NCBI RefSeq assembly: GCF_028765345.1
Contig: NZ_JARAJZ010000009.1
Location: forward strand, 162,231-198,953
Length of the DNA stretch: 36,723 bases
Source: Sporolactobacillus sp. CQH2019
GTDB taxonomy: Bacteria; Bacillota; Bacilli; Bacillales; Sporolactobacillaceae
Reading direction: 5' to 3'
Under the pieces are notes generated by a model. That model worked only from the letters and a program-made list of their open reading frames with translations, did not search any database and was not told the origin of the DNA. Positions 9,362-18,232 of this stretch are shown piece after piece (the stretch's first letter is position 1; each line of letters opens with the position of its first letter). The position numbers and the translations under genes were made by a program.

Positions 9362-9507
9362 TCGCCCGTTTCTCAGAAGTTAATTCCGGGAAAAAGAGGG
9401 CTAAATCATTTTATGATGAACGGATGGCATTCAGAAGGCGGAAAAAAACAAGGACGTACGAAAAGCAGCAAGAAAGGCAGCACCGATCGCTGCCTCTCCG
9501 TTATCTA

Positions 9508-9741
9508 TTAAGACTCTTCCTGACTTGTCCAATTCACGGGTTTTGACGGAGTAAAAGTAGAAATGGCGTGTTTAAAAATTAATTGCTGCTTGCCATCGCT
9601 ATCCAAAAGGACTGTAAAATTATCAAAACCCTTTACTTTGCCCTTCAGCTGAAAACCGCTGACAAGAAAAACGGTTACAAAGGTCCCTTCTTTACGTAAT
9701 TGATTAAGAAACGTGTCCTGGATATTAATCGACTGCTTCAT
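9508..9741 (-). CDS. hfq: RNA chaperone Hfq
   Basis: 77-residue Sm-like protein that forms hexamers and binds small RNAs and A-rich mRNA. Sm1 ([21 protein letters not shown]) and Sm2 ([10 protein letters not shown], with the conserved KHA) are intact, and the N-terminus carries the usual [13 protein letters not shown] helix. Starts at ATG 9741 with GAGGAGG upstream. It lies 266 bases downstream of miaA rather than directly adjacent, and has its own promoter in that gap. Confidence 0.97.
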   Translation of the reverse strand: MKQSINIQDTFLNQLRKEGTFVTVFLVSGFQLKGKVKGFDNFTVLLDSDGKQQLIFKHAISTFTPSKPVNWTSQEES

Positions 9742-9878
9742 TTTATTCCTCCTCTTTTCTCTCTAGTAAAGGTATTTCGACTCCATGGTGAACTTTCCTG
9801 CAATAATTAATTATTTTTGCATGATCTTTTCCCTGAGAAGGAAGAAAACTAATCCAGCCACAGAAAGATCTCATATTA

Positions 9879-9907
9879 ATTATATTTTAATTTTCCATCA
9901 TTTGCAA
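9879..9907 (-). promoter_or_regulatory. hfq promoter
   Basis: −35 TTGCAA (9907–9902), 17-base spacer, −10 TATAAT (9884–9879), 138 bases before the hfq start codon. This leaves a leader of about 130 bases with no obvious riboswitch. Confidence 0.6.
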
Positions 9908-10007
9908 AGCATCCTGAAGCCGCCGTTTATAAAATGACAAAAAAATAACTTTTTAAATACTCGCGAAGTTCTAGCTCGGGGGTCTATATCGTTTTCGCCG
10001 GCAGCTT

Positions 10008-10952
10008 CTATTTTTTCAGCCCTTTTTCAGCAAAACTGAGAACCTGATCGGCCGCGTTCGAATAACCCGAAACAGAGCCGTCCAGTTCAAACCAGTGAAT
10101 GCTGTTCATCTGTCCCCTGAACCAGGTAAATTGCCGCTTCGCATAGCGGCGCGAATTCTGTTTCAGCCGCGCAATCGCCTCATCTAAAGAAATACGCCCC
10201 TCAAAGTACGGGAAAAATTCCTTATAGCCGATCGCCTGAAGAGCCCTGGATTCCCGAAGTGCACGCCGTTCATAAAGGCCGCGCACTTCATCAAGCAGGC
10301 CGTTTTCAATCATTCGATCGACACGCCGATTAATCCGCCGATAAAGCCGATCACGCTCCATGGTCAGCCCGATTAAAACCGCGTCGAAAAGCGCATTTTC
10401 GGAAACTGCCTGCTGCCGGCCGCTGAAAGTCCGTCCTGTTTCATGATAGACTTCCAGAGCCCTTATCACGCGCACCACGTTATGGGGATGAATCCGTACG
10501 GCTGCGTCCGGATCGACTGCCCGAAGCCGTTCATGCAGCGCTTCTCTTCCAGCCTGCTCCGCGAAAACCTCCATTTTCTTCCGATACGCCGGATTGGCTC
10601 CGACCGACGAAAAACGGTAATCAAACAGCGCCGCTTTCACATAGAAACCAGTTCCCCCTACTAAGATCGGAAGCTTGCCGCGGCTTGAGATTTCAGCGAT
10701 AGCCCGGCGCGCATCGCCCTGAAAGTCCGCTGCTGTATACGCTTCTTCAGGATCGCATATATCGATCAGATGATGGGGCACGCCCTCCGCTTCCTGTGCA
10801 GTGATCTTGGCCGTACCGATATCCAGCCCGCGGTATACCTGTGAAGCATCCCCATTAATCACTTCGCCGTCAAAATGCTTTGCTGCTATAATGCTTAACT
10901 TTGTTTTGCCGACTCCTGTCGGGCCGACAATCGCAATCAATTTATCGCGCAT
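10008..10952 (-). CDS. miaA: tRNA dimethylallyltransferase
   Basis: 314-residue enzyme that transfers a dimethylallyl group to N6 of A37 in tRNAs reading UNN codons. P-loop GPTGVGKTKLS at residues about 10–20, then GDASQVYRGLDIGTAK and VPHHLID (substrate loops), GGTGFYVKAAL, and the C-terminal AIGYKEFFPYFEG and SRRYAKRQFTWFR segments. ATG 10952 is chosen because GGGAG lies nine bases upstream and the family begins here (MRDKLIAIVGPTG); the 19-codon upstream extension runs through the ribosome site. In Bacillus, as here, hfq follows on the same strand. Confidence 0.96.
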   Translation of the reverse strand: MRDKLIAIVGPTGVGKTKLSIIAAKHFDGEVINGDASQVYRGLDIGTAKITAQEAEGVPHHLIDICDPEEAYTAADFQGDARRAIAEISSRGKLPILVGGTGFYVKAALFDYRFSSVGANPAYRKKMEVFAEQAGREALHERLRAVDPDAAVRIHPHNVVRVIRALEVYHETGRTFSGRQQAVSENALFDAVLIGLTMERDRLYRRINRRVDRMIENGLLDEVRGLYERRALRESRALQAIGYKEFFPYFEGRISLDEAIARLKQNSRRYAKRQFTWFRGQMNSIHWFELDGSVSGYSNAADQVLSFAEKGLKK

Positions 10953-10999
10953 AAATAAACTCCCTGATACTGATCTTTTTTCCGACTCCCGATTATGCC

Positions 11000-11012
11000 A
11001 GTATACCACAAC
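11000..11012 (-). promoter_or_regulatory. miaA extended −10 promoter
   Basis: TGG-TATACT, an extended −10 element (TGN before the hexamer), 48 bases before the miaA start. The −35 region is poor. Confidence 0.45.
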
Positions 11013-11453
11013 TGCCCGGAAATTCTTATAACAGCCGGCACCGCTCGGAAAAATTTAAAACGGTCCCTGTCAGCCGAAACGGCTTATTGAAGGAGATAAG
11101 ATTCCCAAGCCAGCCCAAAAGGAAGAAGCAAATAGACAAAATGACGGGATCTATAAACGGAATAGCTTTGTCAGACCGGAGCAGGCACGGTCGAATGATT
11201 CGGCAGACTGAAGCATAGCGGACGTTTCCGGAGTTTAGCGCTTCTCTGCAAATGATAATCGTTTTTCAGAAAAAGCGATGATGCAGCCATGCCGCGGCCG
11301 GAAGGATACAGGATGTTTGATATAGCCCAACCCAATGAATTAACCGGTGTCGCTCAGCGATATGATTGATAAAAAAATCGAACCAAAAAATAAGAATATA
11401 TATTCTCATGTAGTTCTGACAATTTAAAAGCGTCCGGTCATTTTACGGTCATG
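11013..11453. other. Intergenic
   Basis: About 440 bases. On the minus strand a short frame near 11045–11160 reads as a hydrophobic helix (ILSICFFLLGWLGNLISF) but has no start or ribosome site; it could be a relic. A perfect 14-bp AT palindrome (AGAATATATATTCT) lies at 11393–11406. Confidence 0.4.
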
Positions 11454-11488
11454 AAAAGTACCTCTTTGTAGAGGCACTTTTTTCATAT
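11454..11488 (+). terminator. Intrinsic terminator
   Basis: Arms AAAAGTACCTCT and AGAGGCACTTTT with a four-base loop and one mismatch, followed by TTTT. No intact plus-strand gene lies just upstream, so it may be left from a lost gene or insulate the unit that begins at about 11541. Confidence 0.65.
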
Positions 11489-11540
11489 ATTAATCGAACA
11501 TACGTTTTGTTTTCTAGCATTAAAAGATCATATGCTCGTG

Positions 11541-11546
11541 TATAAT
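11541..11546 (+). promoter_or_regulatory. Probable −10 box
   Basis: TATAAT preceded by TGTG, 25 bases before the ATG at 11571. The −35 is weak. Confidence 0.4.
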
Positions 11547-11570
11547 ATCCGTGAAGTGGGACCTATGCTG

Positions 11571-11912
11571 ACGGACAATCAACCGCGACGAAGAAAAGCA
11601 GATTATTCGTGAGTACATCTTCTTTGCGCTGATAAAATTGGTCCTGCGGGGCGGCAGGAAAATCATAAACGTCACAAATACGAAATTCAAGGATCTTTAT
11701 ATAGCGAACATTTGACGAAGCCATCCATCGCCTTGCCTTAGACATGAGGAAAAAATACGGACGCTGTATTCAACCATCATATCCGAATGATAAAAAAGAA
11801 CGGGCTCAGCTATGAAGTTTGATGTCAAGTGCCGTGTATACCCGATTCAATGTCACAAAACGATTGCGGCTGACCGGATAAATGAACGGATTAAAGAGTA
11901 TTCTAACCGCTG
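11571..11912 (+). pseudogene. Frame-broken small gene, family not identified
   Basis: Three plus-strand segments join into one plausible protein if frame changes are allowed. The first, from about 11573, reads INRDEEKQIIREYIFFALIK and on to KFKDLYIANI before a TGA. The second, shifted, reads DEAIHRLALDMRKKYGR. The third reads SYEVKFDVKCRVYPIQCH and ends ADRINERIKEYSNR with a TGA at 11912. An ATG at 11571 is out of frame with the first segment. A −10 box lies upstream and a strong terminator (11959–11990) downstream, as expected of one former transcription unit of about 110 codons. It resembles small helical Bacillales proteins of unknown function (impression only). Confidence 0.5.
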
Positions 11913-11958
11913 ATAATGCGCATACTGTCACAAACCCATCTTCTATTCCTTAAGCCAA

Positions 11959-11990
11959 ATCCCTGCGCTTCGCTGCAGGGATAATTTTTT
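11959..11990 (+). terminator. Intrinsic terminator
   Basis: Stem ATCCCTGC / GCAGGGAT followed by AATTTTTTG, 47 bases after the last stop of the broken gene at 11571–11912. Confidence 0.8.
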
Positions 11991-12165
11991 GTTTCAATCA
12001 GCACAACGACGGGTAGATCATAAATGATCCTCTCCACCCTCATGCGATGCATGGGGATATTTTTTATGCCCAGCGGTCAATGGACCGGCTTTTATTAGCG
12101 CACCTGCACAGAACCAAGCGGTGAAAGTCCGCCACAGGTTGGCGGTATAATCTCTCAATCCTTCT

Positions 12166-12363
12166 TTAAAAAATACGTCTCCTGTTGCTTAGGAGAAAAA
12201 TAGCAGCAATTAGGAAAATCGGAATGAATATCCGTCTAAAGAAGCGATCTCGAAGAATTATTCCACCCCGCGGATCCATGCCATCTATTACTCCCTGGTA
12301 AGACCTTCCGTCGTGGCAGCAAACTTCAACTGGATGTCCCTGATAGCACATCAAATGTTCCAT
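12166..12363 (-). CDS. Small membrane protein with an SH3/Lsm-like N-terminus
   Basis: 65-residue protein from ATG 12363, with AAGGGATG upstream. Residues 6–40 (YQGHPVEVCCHDGRSYQGVI, then DGMDPRGGIILRD) alternate hydrophobic and polar residues like a small five-stranded barrel, as in Lsm or SH3-like spore and envelope proteins. Residues 44–58 (IFIPIFLIAAIFLLS) form one membrane helix, followed by Arg-Arg-Arg. The family is not named with certainty. It is the only apparently intact gene in the 11.0–13.1 kb stretch. The pattern of conserved polar loop and helix suggests a real gene. Confidence 0.6.
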   Translation of the reverse strand: MEHLMCYQGHPVEVCCHDGRSYQGVIDGMDPRGGIILRDRFFRRIFIPIFLIAAIFLLSNRRRIF

Positions 12364-12673
12364 TTAATTTTATCATCCCTTTTTAATTTTTTAATGTCAC
12401 CTCAATTTAAATTATGTAATCGATACATCCTTAGAGTAGACTGTCTTAGCATATAGAGAAAAATCCATGATTCCATCAGTTATGTACGCCCCGCACACGG
12501 GCTTTTCGTATGTCATTTTTTCAGTTCAGTCTATGTCATTGCCTGGCAGAATCACTTTGGCCGTTTGTTGTCGGATCCTGAACGATGCACATCCCACTGA
12601 TAAAACAGCTATATCATTCAACCATTTGTCCCCTTTATGACTGCCTTCCGCTGATACAGTGTCTTATCACGTG
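12364..12673. other. Intergenic
   Basis: About 310 bases between the small membrane protein and the YjcZ-like relic. It must hold the promoters of both; no strong match was found. Confidence 0.35.
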
Positions 12674-12798
12674 ATGGGGGTGCTTCTCTGGGGATATGAT
12701 AGTGAATACAGTGGCAGCTACGGATTTGGCACAACTCTGTTCTGATAGTTGTGCTGTTCATTCTGTTAATTATTGTCGGAGCTTTTTTTCGTTATTAA
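12674..12798 (+). pseudogene. YjcZ-family sporulation protein, frameshifted
   Basis: The first frame (12674–12745) gives WGYDSEYSGSYGFGTTLF and then stops. The next frame, from CTG 12742, gives LIVVLFILLIIVGAFFRY and stops at 12798. Joined, they reproduce the YjcZ family layout: a Gly/Tyr/Ser-rich head, then a single helix of the type LIVVLFILLIIVGA. These are very short spore-associated membrane proteins. One missing base in the codon before CTG explains the break. A GGGGGTG ribosome site lies at about 12676, a few bases before the TGG codon, with CTC where a start codon would be expected, so the start may be lost as well. A sequencing error in the T/TC stretch cannot be excluded. Confidence 0.7.
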
Positions 12799-13148
12799 AA
12801 ACAAATCGCCACATCCATAGGCACCCATACAGATCTCCTTCAAGGAGCATCCTGGCACTGGATACTCCTTCGGTCTGCTTTTCACCCTTTTCTTTTCTTA
12901 ATTTCTTTCCAACCGTCCCTAAACCAAGCATTCAAATCTGCCAAATTCGATGCAAAATAATGTTCGATGTTTTTGCTCCTTTTCCTATTTAAGCAGGATG
13001 GCGTCACGCATTTTCCACGATCAACTCCTTTACCCTTCCTGTCGATCGTCTCGCAAATAGGATAAATACGAGGCTTTCAACTCAGTTTGGCTTTACCACG
13101 GCATGAGCCAGGACATAACTTTAGGCATCCGACTTTTAATCCATTCTG
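12799..13148. other. Intergenic with a hairpin
   Basis: Inverted repeat GGAGCATCC / GGATACTCC (12844–12868, one mismatch) 46 bases after the YjcZ relic. It may be its terminator, although the T run is interrupted. Nothing else recognised. Confidence 0.4.
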
Positions 13149-14537
13149 TTAGTCGCGGTCCGCATCATGCTTTTGGTGCCAGTCCTGAATCTGTTTTAAC
13201 CGCTGCCCGACTTTTGCCTCGGATCCCTGAGTGGTCGGGTAGTAATAACGGCGCCCTGTCAGATTGGACGGCATCGTCTGCATATTGGTCAGTTTGTCTT
13301 CACTGTCATGGGCATACTGATAGTCTGCTCCGTAATGCAATTCCTTCATTAACTTTGTCGGTGCATTGCGGAGGACAAGAGGCACGGGTTCATCAATACT
13401 GTTCCTGGCATCGGCTTTCGCCGATTCATAGGCGGCATAAATCGCGTTCGATTTAGGAGCAAGCGACAGGTAAGTGACGGCATGAGCCAGATGGACACTG
13501 CATTCCGGCATCCCGATGAAATGGCATGCCTGATAGACCGCGACGGTTATTTCTACGGCGCGGCTGTCCGCCATTCCGACGTCTTCACTGGCAAATCTGA
13601 TTAAGCGCCTGGCGACATAGAGCGGATTTTCGCCCGCTTCCAGCATGCGGGCGAGCCAGTACAAGGCCGCATCCACATCGCTGTTGCGCATCGACTTATG
13701 GAGGGCGGAAATGAGATTGTAATGTTCCTCGCCTTTTTTATCATACAAAAGCGATTTTTGAGAGGTGATCTGTTCAAGCGTCTCCTGATCGACCGTAATA
13801 CGATCGTGATCCCTCGTTCCGTTCATCACGGCCATTTCCAGTGTGTTAAGCGCTACACGGGCATCTCCGTTGGCGAATCCGGAAATCATGTCCAATGCCT
13901 GCGGGCGGATTGAGATCTTCTCCTCGCCGAACCCTCTTGAATCATGCAGGGCGTTTTGCAGGAGCCGGCGGACATCCGCCTGCGTCAACGGCTGCAAAAC
14001 AAAGACTTTACAGCGGGAGAGCAGCGCTGCATTGACCTCAAAAGACGGGTTCTCCGTTGTCGCCCCGATGAGCGTAATACTGCCCTTCTCGACAAACGGT
14101 AAAAAGGCATCCTGCTGTGCTTTATTGAATCGGTGGATTTCATCGACGAACAAAATCGTTTTGGATCCGAACGTCCGATTCTTCTCCGCTTCATTCATCA
14201 CTTTTTTAATATCCTTGATACCGCTCGTTACCGCGCTAAAGTTAATAAAATTTGCCTGAGTCCTGCGGGCGATAATCCGGGCCAGCGTCGTCTTTCCGAC
14301 ACCCGGAGGGCCCCAGAAAATCATGGACGGAACTTCATCCTGATCGATCAGTTTGCGAAGAACCTTCCCTTCCCCCAATAACTTTTGCTGCCCGACAAAC
14401 TCTTCTAAACTTTGCGGGCGGACCCGTTCAGCCAGCGGCCGTGAAAAGGCCGGATTGTCAAATAACGATTCCTGTTCGATGATGATGGCCTCCCATCTAT
14501 GTGATTTCGGCGGAAATTCTAAAAGAATCAGACCAGG
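13149..14537 (-). CDS. rarA: Replication-associated recombination ATPase RarA/MgsA
   Basis: AAA+ ATPase of the RarA/MgsA/WRNIP1 family that acts at stalled replication forks. Walker A is WGPPGVGKTTLARII, Walker B is ILFVDEIHRFNKAQQD, sensor 1 is GATTENPSFEV and the arginine finger is in LLSRC. The C-terminal tetramerisation part includes ARRLIRFASEDVGMAD and NLTGRRYYYP. Conserved sequence starts near ESLFDNPAFSRPLAERVRP. The best ribosome site, GGGAGG at 14494–14489, faces three ATC codons (14486–14478) instead of ATG. The ATG at 14537 used here lacks a ribosome site. The true start may thus be ATC at 14480 or 14483, giving about 443 residues. Confidence 0.93.
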   Translation of the reverse strand, partial: PGLILLEFPPKSHRWEAIIIEQESLFDNPAFSRPLAERVRPQSLEEFVGQQKLLGEGKVLRKLIDQDEVPSMIFWGPPGVGKTTLARIIARRTQANFINFSAVTSGIKDIKKVMNEAEKNRTFGSKTILFVDEIHRFNKAQQDAFLPFVEKGSITLIGATTENPSFEVNAALLSRCKVFVLQPLTQADVRRLLQNALHDSRGFGEEKISIRPQALDMISGFANGDARVALNTLEMAVMNGTRDHDRITVDQETLEQITSQKSLLYDKKGEEHYNLISALHKSMRNSDVDAALYWLARMLEAGENPLYVARRLIRFASEDVGMADSRAVEITVAVYQACHFIGMPECSVHLAHAVTYLSLAPKSNAIYAAYESAKADARNSIDEPVPLVLRNAPTKLMKELHYGADYQYAHDSEDKLTNMQTMPSNLTGRRYYYPTTQGSEAKVGQRLKQIQDWHQKHDADRD

Positions 14538-14555
14538 CATCAGCAACTGCGGCAA

Positions 14556-14984
14556 GACATTTTTTTAGCGGCCCGTTTCTCTGTCCGTATCGTTAGAATC
14601 AATTTCCTAAGGGCTCATGGATCATGGATTGGCCCGACCGGTTTCGATTCATTCATCCGATAACTTTATTATAACCGATGCGGGAATACCCGAGACCCAT
14701 CAACACCGTTCCGGCGGAAAGACGGTCCCGGGCAGAACAAATTTTTTGATCTCGATACAAAATGAGGACGTTTCATCAGCATCCCGGTCTGCCGCTTCAG
14801 GCATTGAAATATTTTCCCACACAATGATTATTTCTCCGGCAATATTATGATTCGGCAAAGATCGTCAGAAATCGCTCTTTTAAAGTACCGTCAGAGATCA
14901 AAAGCTGTCGAAAATAAAATGTCAACGGTGATAGACAAACCGAAACAGTGCAAACGGCCTCCGCCACTCGTCTCTAATGACAAA
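14556..14984. other. Intergenic
   Basis: About 430 bases upstream of rarA. A minus-strand TATAAT at 14673–14668 could be its −10 box but has no −35 partner. A 77-codon plus-strand frame is not convincing. Confidence 0.35.
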
Positions 14985-15021
14985 GAAGCGGTCCGCTGCG
15001 GATGAGCCGGCGAACCGCTTT
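14985..15021 (-). terminator. Hairpin, possible xyl operon terminator
   Basis: Arms AAGCGGT and ACCGCTT with a GC-rich inner part, about 200 bases beyond the xylT stop. On the minus strand it is followed by TCTTTGTC. A weaker inverted repeat lies at about 15078–15110. Confidence 0.4.
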
Positions 15022-15218
15022 CTTGATAAAGGCAGGATTTTTTTAAAAGTCAGTCTGTTAAGTAATAAAACAGCTTAAAGACTAGCACTCTTCAATGCTA
15101 AAAGACTGTAAACGGGTTTAAGGCCCTTCCAAAAAGATTAAGCACCGGATGGTTTCAGCAGCTCACGATGGCACGTGCATGATTGTTCTTATCTTGACTC
15201 TTCGTTCCTTAAAATATG

Positions 15219-16565
15219 TCAGCCGTTATTTGCTTCCTGAAGACTCTTTGATCGCAGCGAAGCTTCGATCTGTTCCAAACTCCTGCCGGCCGTTTCGGGA
15301 ACCAGACGATAGACAAAGATAAAGGCAATAACGCCCATGACAGCGTACGCACCGAACAGCGCCGTACCGAAGCTGGCAAATAGGCTTGGAAAAGTCAGTG
15401 ATACAACCAGATTGGCAAACCAGTTGGCGACACCGCTGATGCCGACTCCCAGTCCCCGAATGCGCAGCGGGAAAATTTCGCCCAGAAGAACCCACATGAC
15501 CGGTCCCCATGTCATTGAGAAGAACATGACGTAGACGGCAAGACTGATCACAGTCATCATCGCGGTAGCCGTGCCGCCGCCGACACTGGCGAAGGCCATG
15601 ACAAACAGGCTCAGAGACATCCCGACGTTACCGATCAGGAGCAGCTTTCGTCTGCCCACTCTGTCCATCATCCATACGGCCAGTACCGTCACCAGCACGT
15701 TTACAATGCCGATGCCTATGGTGCCGAGCAAGGCCGCTGAAGAACCCAGGCCTACTTTTGTAAAAGTGGTCGGCGCATAATAAAGGACGGTGTTACATCC
15801 GATAATCTGCTGGAAAACGGCCAGTCCGATACCGATGATCAGCGACGGCCGTGCCCAGTCCGAGAACAGATCCCTGTATCCCCCGTGAGGCTGATCATTT
15901 GTCAGTTTGATATCGCTGATCTCATCGTCGACGCCGATGCCGTGCCGAAGCTGATTCAAGATCTCTGCAGCCCTCTTCTCAAACCCTTTCTCGACGAGCC
16001 ATCTCGGACTTTCCGGTGCCAGCAGCATGCCGAGAAACAAAAGGGCGCCGGGAACAAAGGCGAAACCCAGCATCCAGCGCCAGTCTCCGGCTACATTGGC
16101 AAAGAGAAAATCAATAATATATGCCAGAAGGATACCGCTCATAACCATAAGCTGGTTCAAAGTAGACAGAGCGCCTCTGATCTTCGCAGGAGCCAGTTCG
16201 GAAAGATACATCGGCACTAAGGTTGAAGCTCCGCCGACCGCAGTTCCCAAAATAATTCTGAAGATAACCAGGGAGCCGACATTCCAGGAAGCGGCGCATC
16301 CCAGAGCCCCCACGCAGAATGTTGCCGCTGCAGCCAGAACTATTCTTCTCCGTCCGTATCTATCGGCCAATGTCCCGCCGACTGCCGCTCCGATCATTGC
16401 TCCGAATAGGATTGCACTAACAACGATACCGGTTGTAAGCGAGTTTAATTTAAGTTCTTTATCAATGAACAGAATTGCTCCCGAAATAACCCCGGTATCG
16501 TACCCGAAGAGCAGTCCGCCCAAAGCACCAAAAAAGTAAATGAGCCCATTACTGATTTTGTGCAT
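15219..16565 (-). CDS. xylT: D-xylose/sugar:H+ symporter (MFS sugar porter)
   Basis: 448-residue major facilitator sugar porter with 12 predicted helices. Visible signatures are GGLLFGYDTGVISGA (helix 1), ADRYGRRR (loop 2–3), PESPRWLVEKG, QQIIGCNTVLYYAP (sugar-contacting helix 7), DRVGRRK, WGPVMWVLLGEIFPLRIRG and PETAGRSLEQIE. These place it with Bacillus XylT/AraE/CsbC proton symporters. Position in the xyl operon makes xylose the likely substrate (inference). Start at ATG 16565 with AGGAG ten bases upstream; an upstream in-frame extension lacks a site. It follows xylB by 61 bases. Confidence 0.88.
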   Translation of the reverse strand: MHKISNGLIYFFGALGGLLFGYDTGVISGAILFIDKELKLNSLTTGIVVSAILFGAMIGAAVGGTLADRYGRRRIVLAAAATFCVGALGCAASWNVGSLVIFRIILGTAVGGASTLVPMYLSELAPAKIRGALSTLNQLMVMSGILLAYIIDFLFANVAGDWRWMLGFAFVPGALLFLGMLLAPESPRWLVEKGFEKRAAEILNQLRHGIGVDDEISDIKLTNDQPHGGYRDLFSDWARPSLIIGIGLAVFQQIIGCNTVLYYAPTTFTKVGLGSSAALLGTIGIGIVNVLVTVLAVWMMDRVGRRKLLLIGNVGMSLSLFVMAFASVGGGTATAMMTVISLAVYVMFFSMTWGPVMWVLLGEIFPLRIRGLGVGISGVANWFANLVVSLTFPSLFASFGTALFGAYAVMGVIAFIFVYRLVPETAGRSLEQIEASLRSKSLQEANNG

Positions 16566-16626
16566 CTGTCTCACTCCTGAATCGTTAATTAATTTATTTG
16601 TTGAACCTTTCCATTTATGAATGGCA

Positions 16627-18144
16627 TCATTTGTCTGCACCTGTCTGAGTTTTAAATGCAAACAAGCGATGGCTGATTTCTTTGGTCTGCGAATAAATTT
16701 GTACATAAATTCGATACAGTTCCCGATATTTCAAAACATTTTCTTTAATCGGACGATAGGTTTCTCCAATGTTAAGAAACTTGTCAGCACATTGCTCCGG
16801 TGTCGTAAACCACCCGAGTCCGACGGCTGCCAGCATGGCCGCCCCCATCCCCGGTCCCTGTTCATTGGTCAGGCTGACGACCGTCGCATTAAAAATATCT
16901 GCCTGCATTTGCAGCCAGAGCTCGCTCTTGGCCCCACCGCCTATGGATACAATCGTGTCGACCTTTTTTTGATTCTTTCTAAAAATCGTGACTGTATCAT
17001 TGATCGAAAATGTAATCCCTTCCATGACTGCCCGTGCAAAGTCTCCGCGGTTATGGCCGCTGTCAATGCCGGTGAAGGTGCCGCGGATCCTGGCATCCAC
17101 ATAAGGCGTCCGCTCTCCGACAATGTACGGTGTAAAAAGCAGCCCGTTCGCACCAATCGAAGATCTCCCCGCTTCTTCTACCAGTGCATCGAAACTTTCA
17201 TCCGGCGCAAAAACGTTTTTAAACCAGTTCAGGCTGTAACCCGCGGCAAGCGTAACGCCCATGGTATAATAAGCATCTTTTTGTGCATGATTAAAAAAAT
17301 GCACGCGTCCCGCAAAATCTTTATGTTTATCTTTTTCATAGGAAAGAAAAACACCGGATGTACCGATACTGCACAGGGCTTTCCCTTCCGTCAGAACGCC
17401 TGCACCGACCGCACCGCAGGCGTTGTCGGCTCCTCCCGCGAATACTCGGGTCGTTTCGGAAAGCCCGGTAGCTGCAGCTACCTGAGGAAGCAGGCGGCCG
17501 GTAAAAGCTGTCGATTCGACGAGAGGCGGACAGAGGGTCTCAGGCAGGCTGAACGCTTTGCAGATTTCCGTGCTCCATTTTTTCGCGACCACATCCAGCA
17601 GGATCGTACCGGCTGCATCGGAATATTCGCAGTTCAGCTCTCCCGTCATCCGATAGCGGACATAATCCTTCGGCAAAAGAAACATTTCACTCTTTTTAAA
17701 ATTTTCGGGCTCATGTTCCTTCACCCAAAGAATCTTCGGCAGCGTAAACCCTTCCAGCGCCTGATTTTTAGTAATGCTGAGCAGCTTATCGCCGAGTATC
17801 TCCCGGATTTCACAGCATTGCTCAGTCGTCCGGGTATCATTCCAGAGAATGGCCGGCCTGACAATCCTGTGATTGCTGTCCAGCAGGACAAGCCCGTGCA
17901 TCTGCCCCGAAAAACTCAGCCCTTCGATGTCGTTAGAATCGATACCCGACCCATTAACCAGCTGACGGAGTGCCTGCTTGGTTTTGTCAAACCATTCTTC
18001 AGGATCCTGCTCATTGCAGCCCGGAGCCTTCTGTATCAGCGGATAGCTTTTTGTTGCTTCTGCGGCAACACGCCCGGTTTGGTCGACAAGAAGCACTTTG
18101 ACCGAGCTGGTTCCCAGGTCAACGCCAATTACATATTTCATCAT
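16627..18144 (-). CDS. xylB: Xylulokinase
   Basis: 505-residue FGGY-family kinase that phosphorylates D-xylulose to xylulose 5-phosphate. The ATP-binding N-domain shows GVDLGTSSVKVLLVD. The substrate region has SGQMHGLVLLD and ILWNDTRTTEQC. The C-domain has GGADNACGAVGAG, YIVGERTPYVD and SIGGGAKSELWLQMQADIFN. It is very close to B. subtilis XylB along its length. Two adjacent ATGs (18144 and 18141) follow AAAGGGG; the family protein starts MKYVIG, so 18141 is equally possible. It follows xylA after about 195 bases containing a long inverted repeat and a cre-like site. Confidence 0.96.
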   Translation of the reverse strand: MMKYVIGVDLGTSSVKVLLVDQTGRVAAEATKSYPLIQKAPGCNEQDPEEWFDKTKQALRQLVNGSGIDSNDIEGLSFSGQMHGLVLLDSNHRIVRPAILWNDTRTTEQCCEIREILGDKLLSITKNQALEGFTLPKILWVKEHEPENFKKSEMFLLPKDYVRYRMTGELNCEYSDAAGTILLDVVAKKWSTEICKAFSLPETLCPPLVESTAFTGRLLPQVAAATGLSETTRVFAGGADNACGAVGAGVLTEGKALCSIGTSGVFLSYEKDKHKDFAGRVHFFNHAQKDAYYTMGVTLAAGYSLNWFKNVFAPDESFDALVEEAGRSSIGANGLLFTPYIVGERTPYVDARIRGTFTGIDSGHNRGDFARAVMEGITFSINDTVTIFRKNQKKVDTIVSIGGGAKSELWLQMQADIFNATVVSLTNEQGPGMGAAMLAAVGLGWFTTPEQCADKFLNIGETYRPIKENVLKYRELYRIYVQIYSQTKEISHRLFAFKTQTGADK

Positions 18145-18184
18145 GCTTACCCCTTTACAATCGGATATATAAACAGCTCCATGA

Positions 18185-18198
18185 ATCAAGCGCTTACA
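18185..18198. promoter_or_regulatory. Possible cre (CcpA) site
   Basis: ATCAAGCGCTTACA matches the cre consensus TGNAANCGNWWNCA at every fixed position except the first two. It lies 41 bases upstream of xylB, inside the operon. Catabolite repression of xyl genes by CcpA is established in Bacillus; use of this site is inference. Confidence 0.35.
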
Positions 18199-18232
18199 TT
18201 AATCGTCTTTTTGTGCCGGAAAATATTAAAAA

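Noticed and set aside
11563-11745. 60-codon minus-strand ORF
   Set aside because: Antisense to the frame-broken plus-strand gene, which has a promoter, terminator and more protein-like segments.
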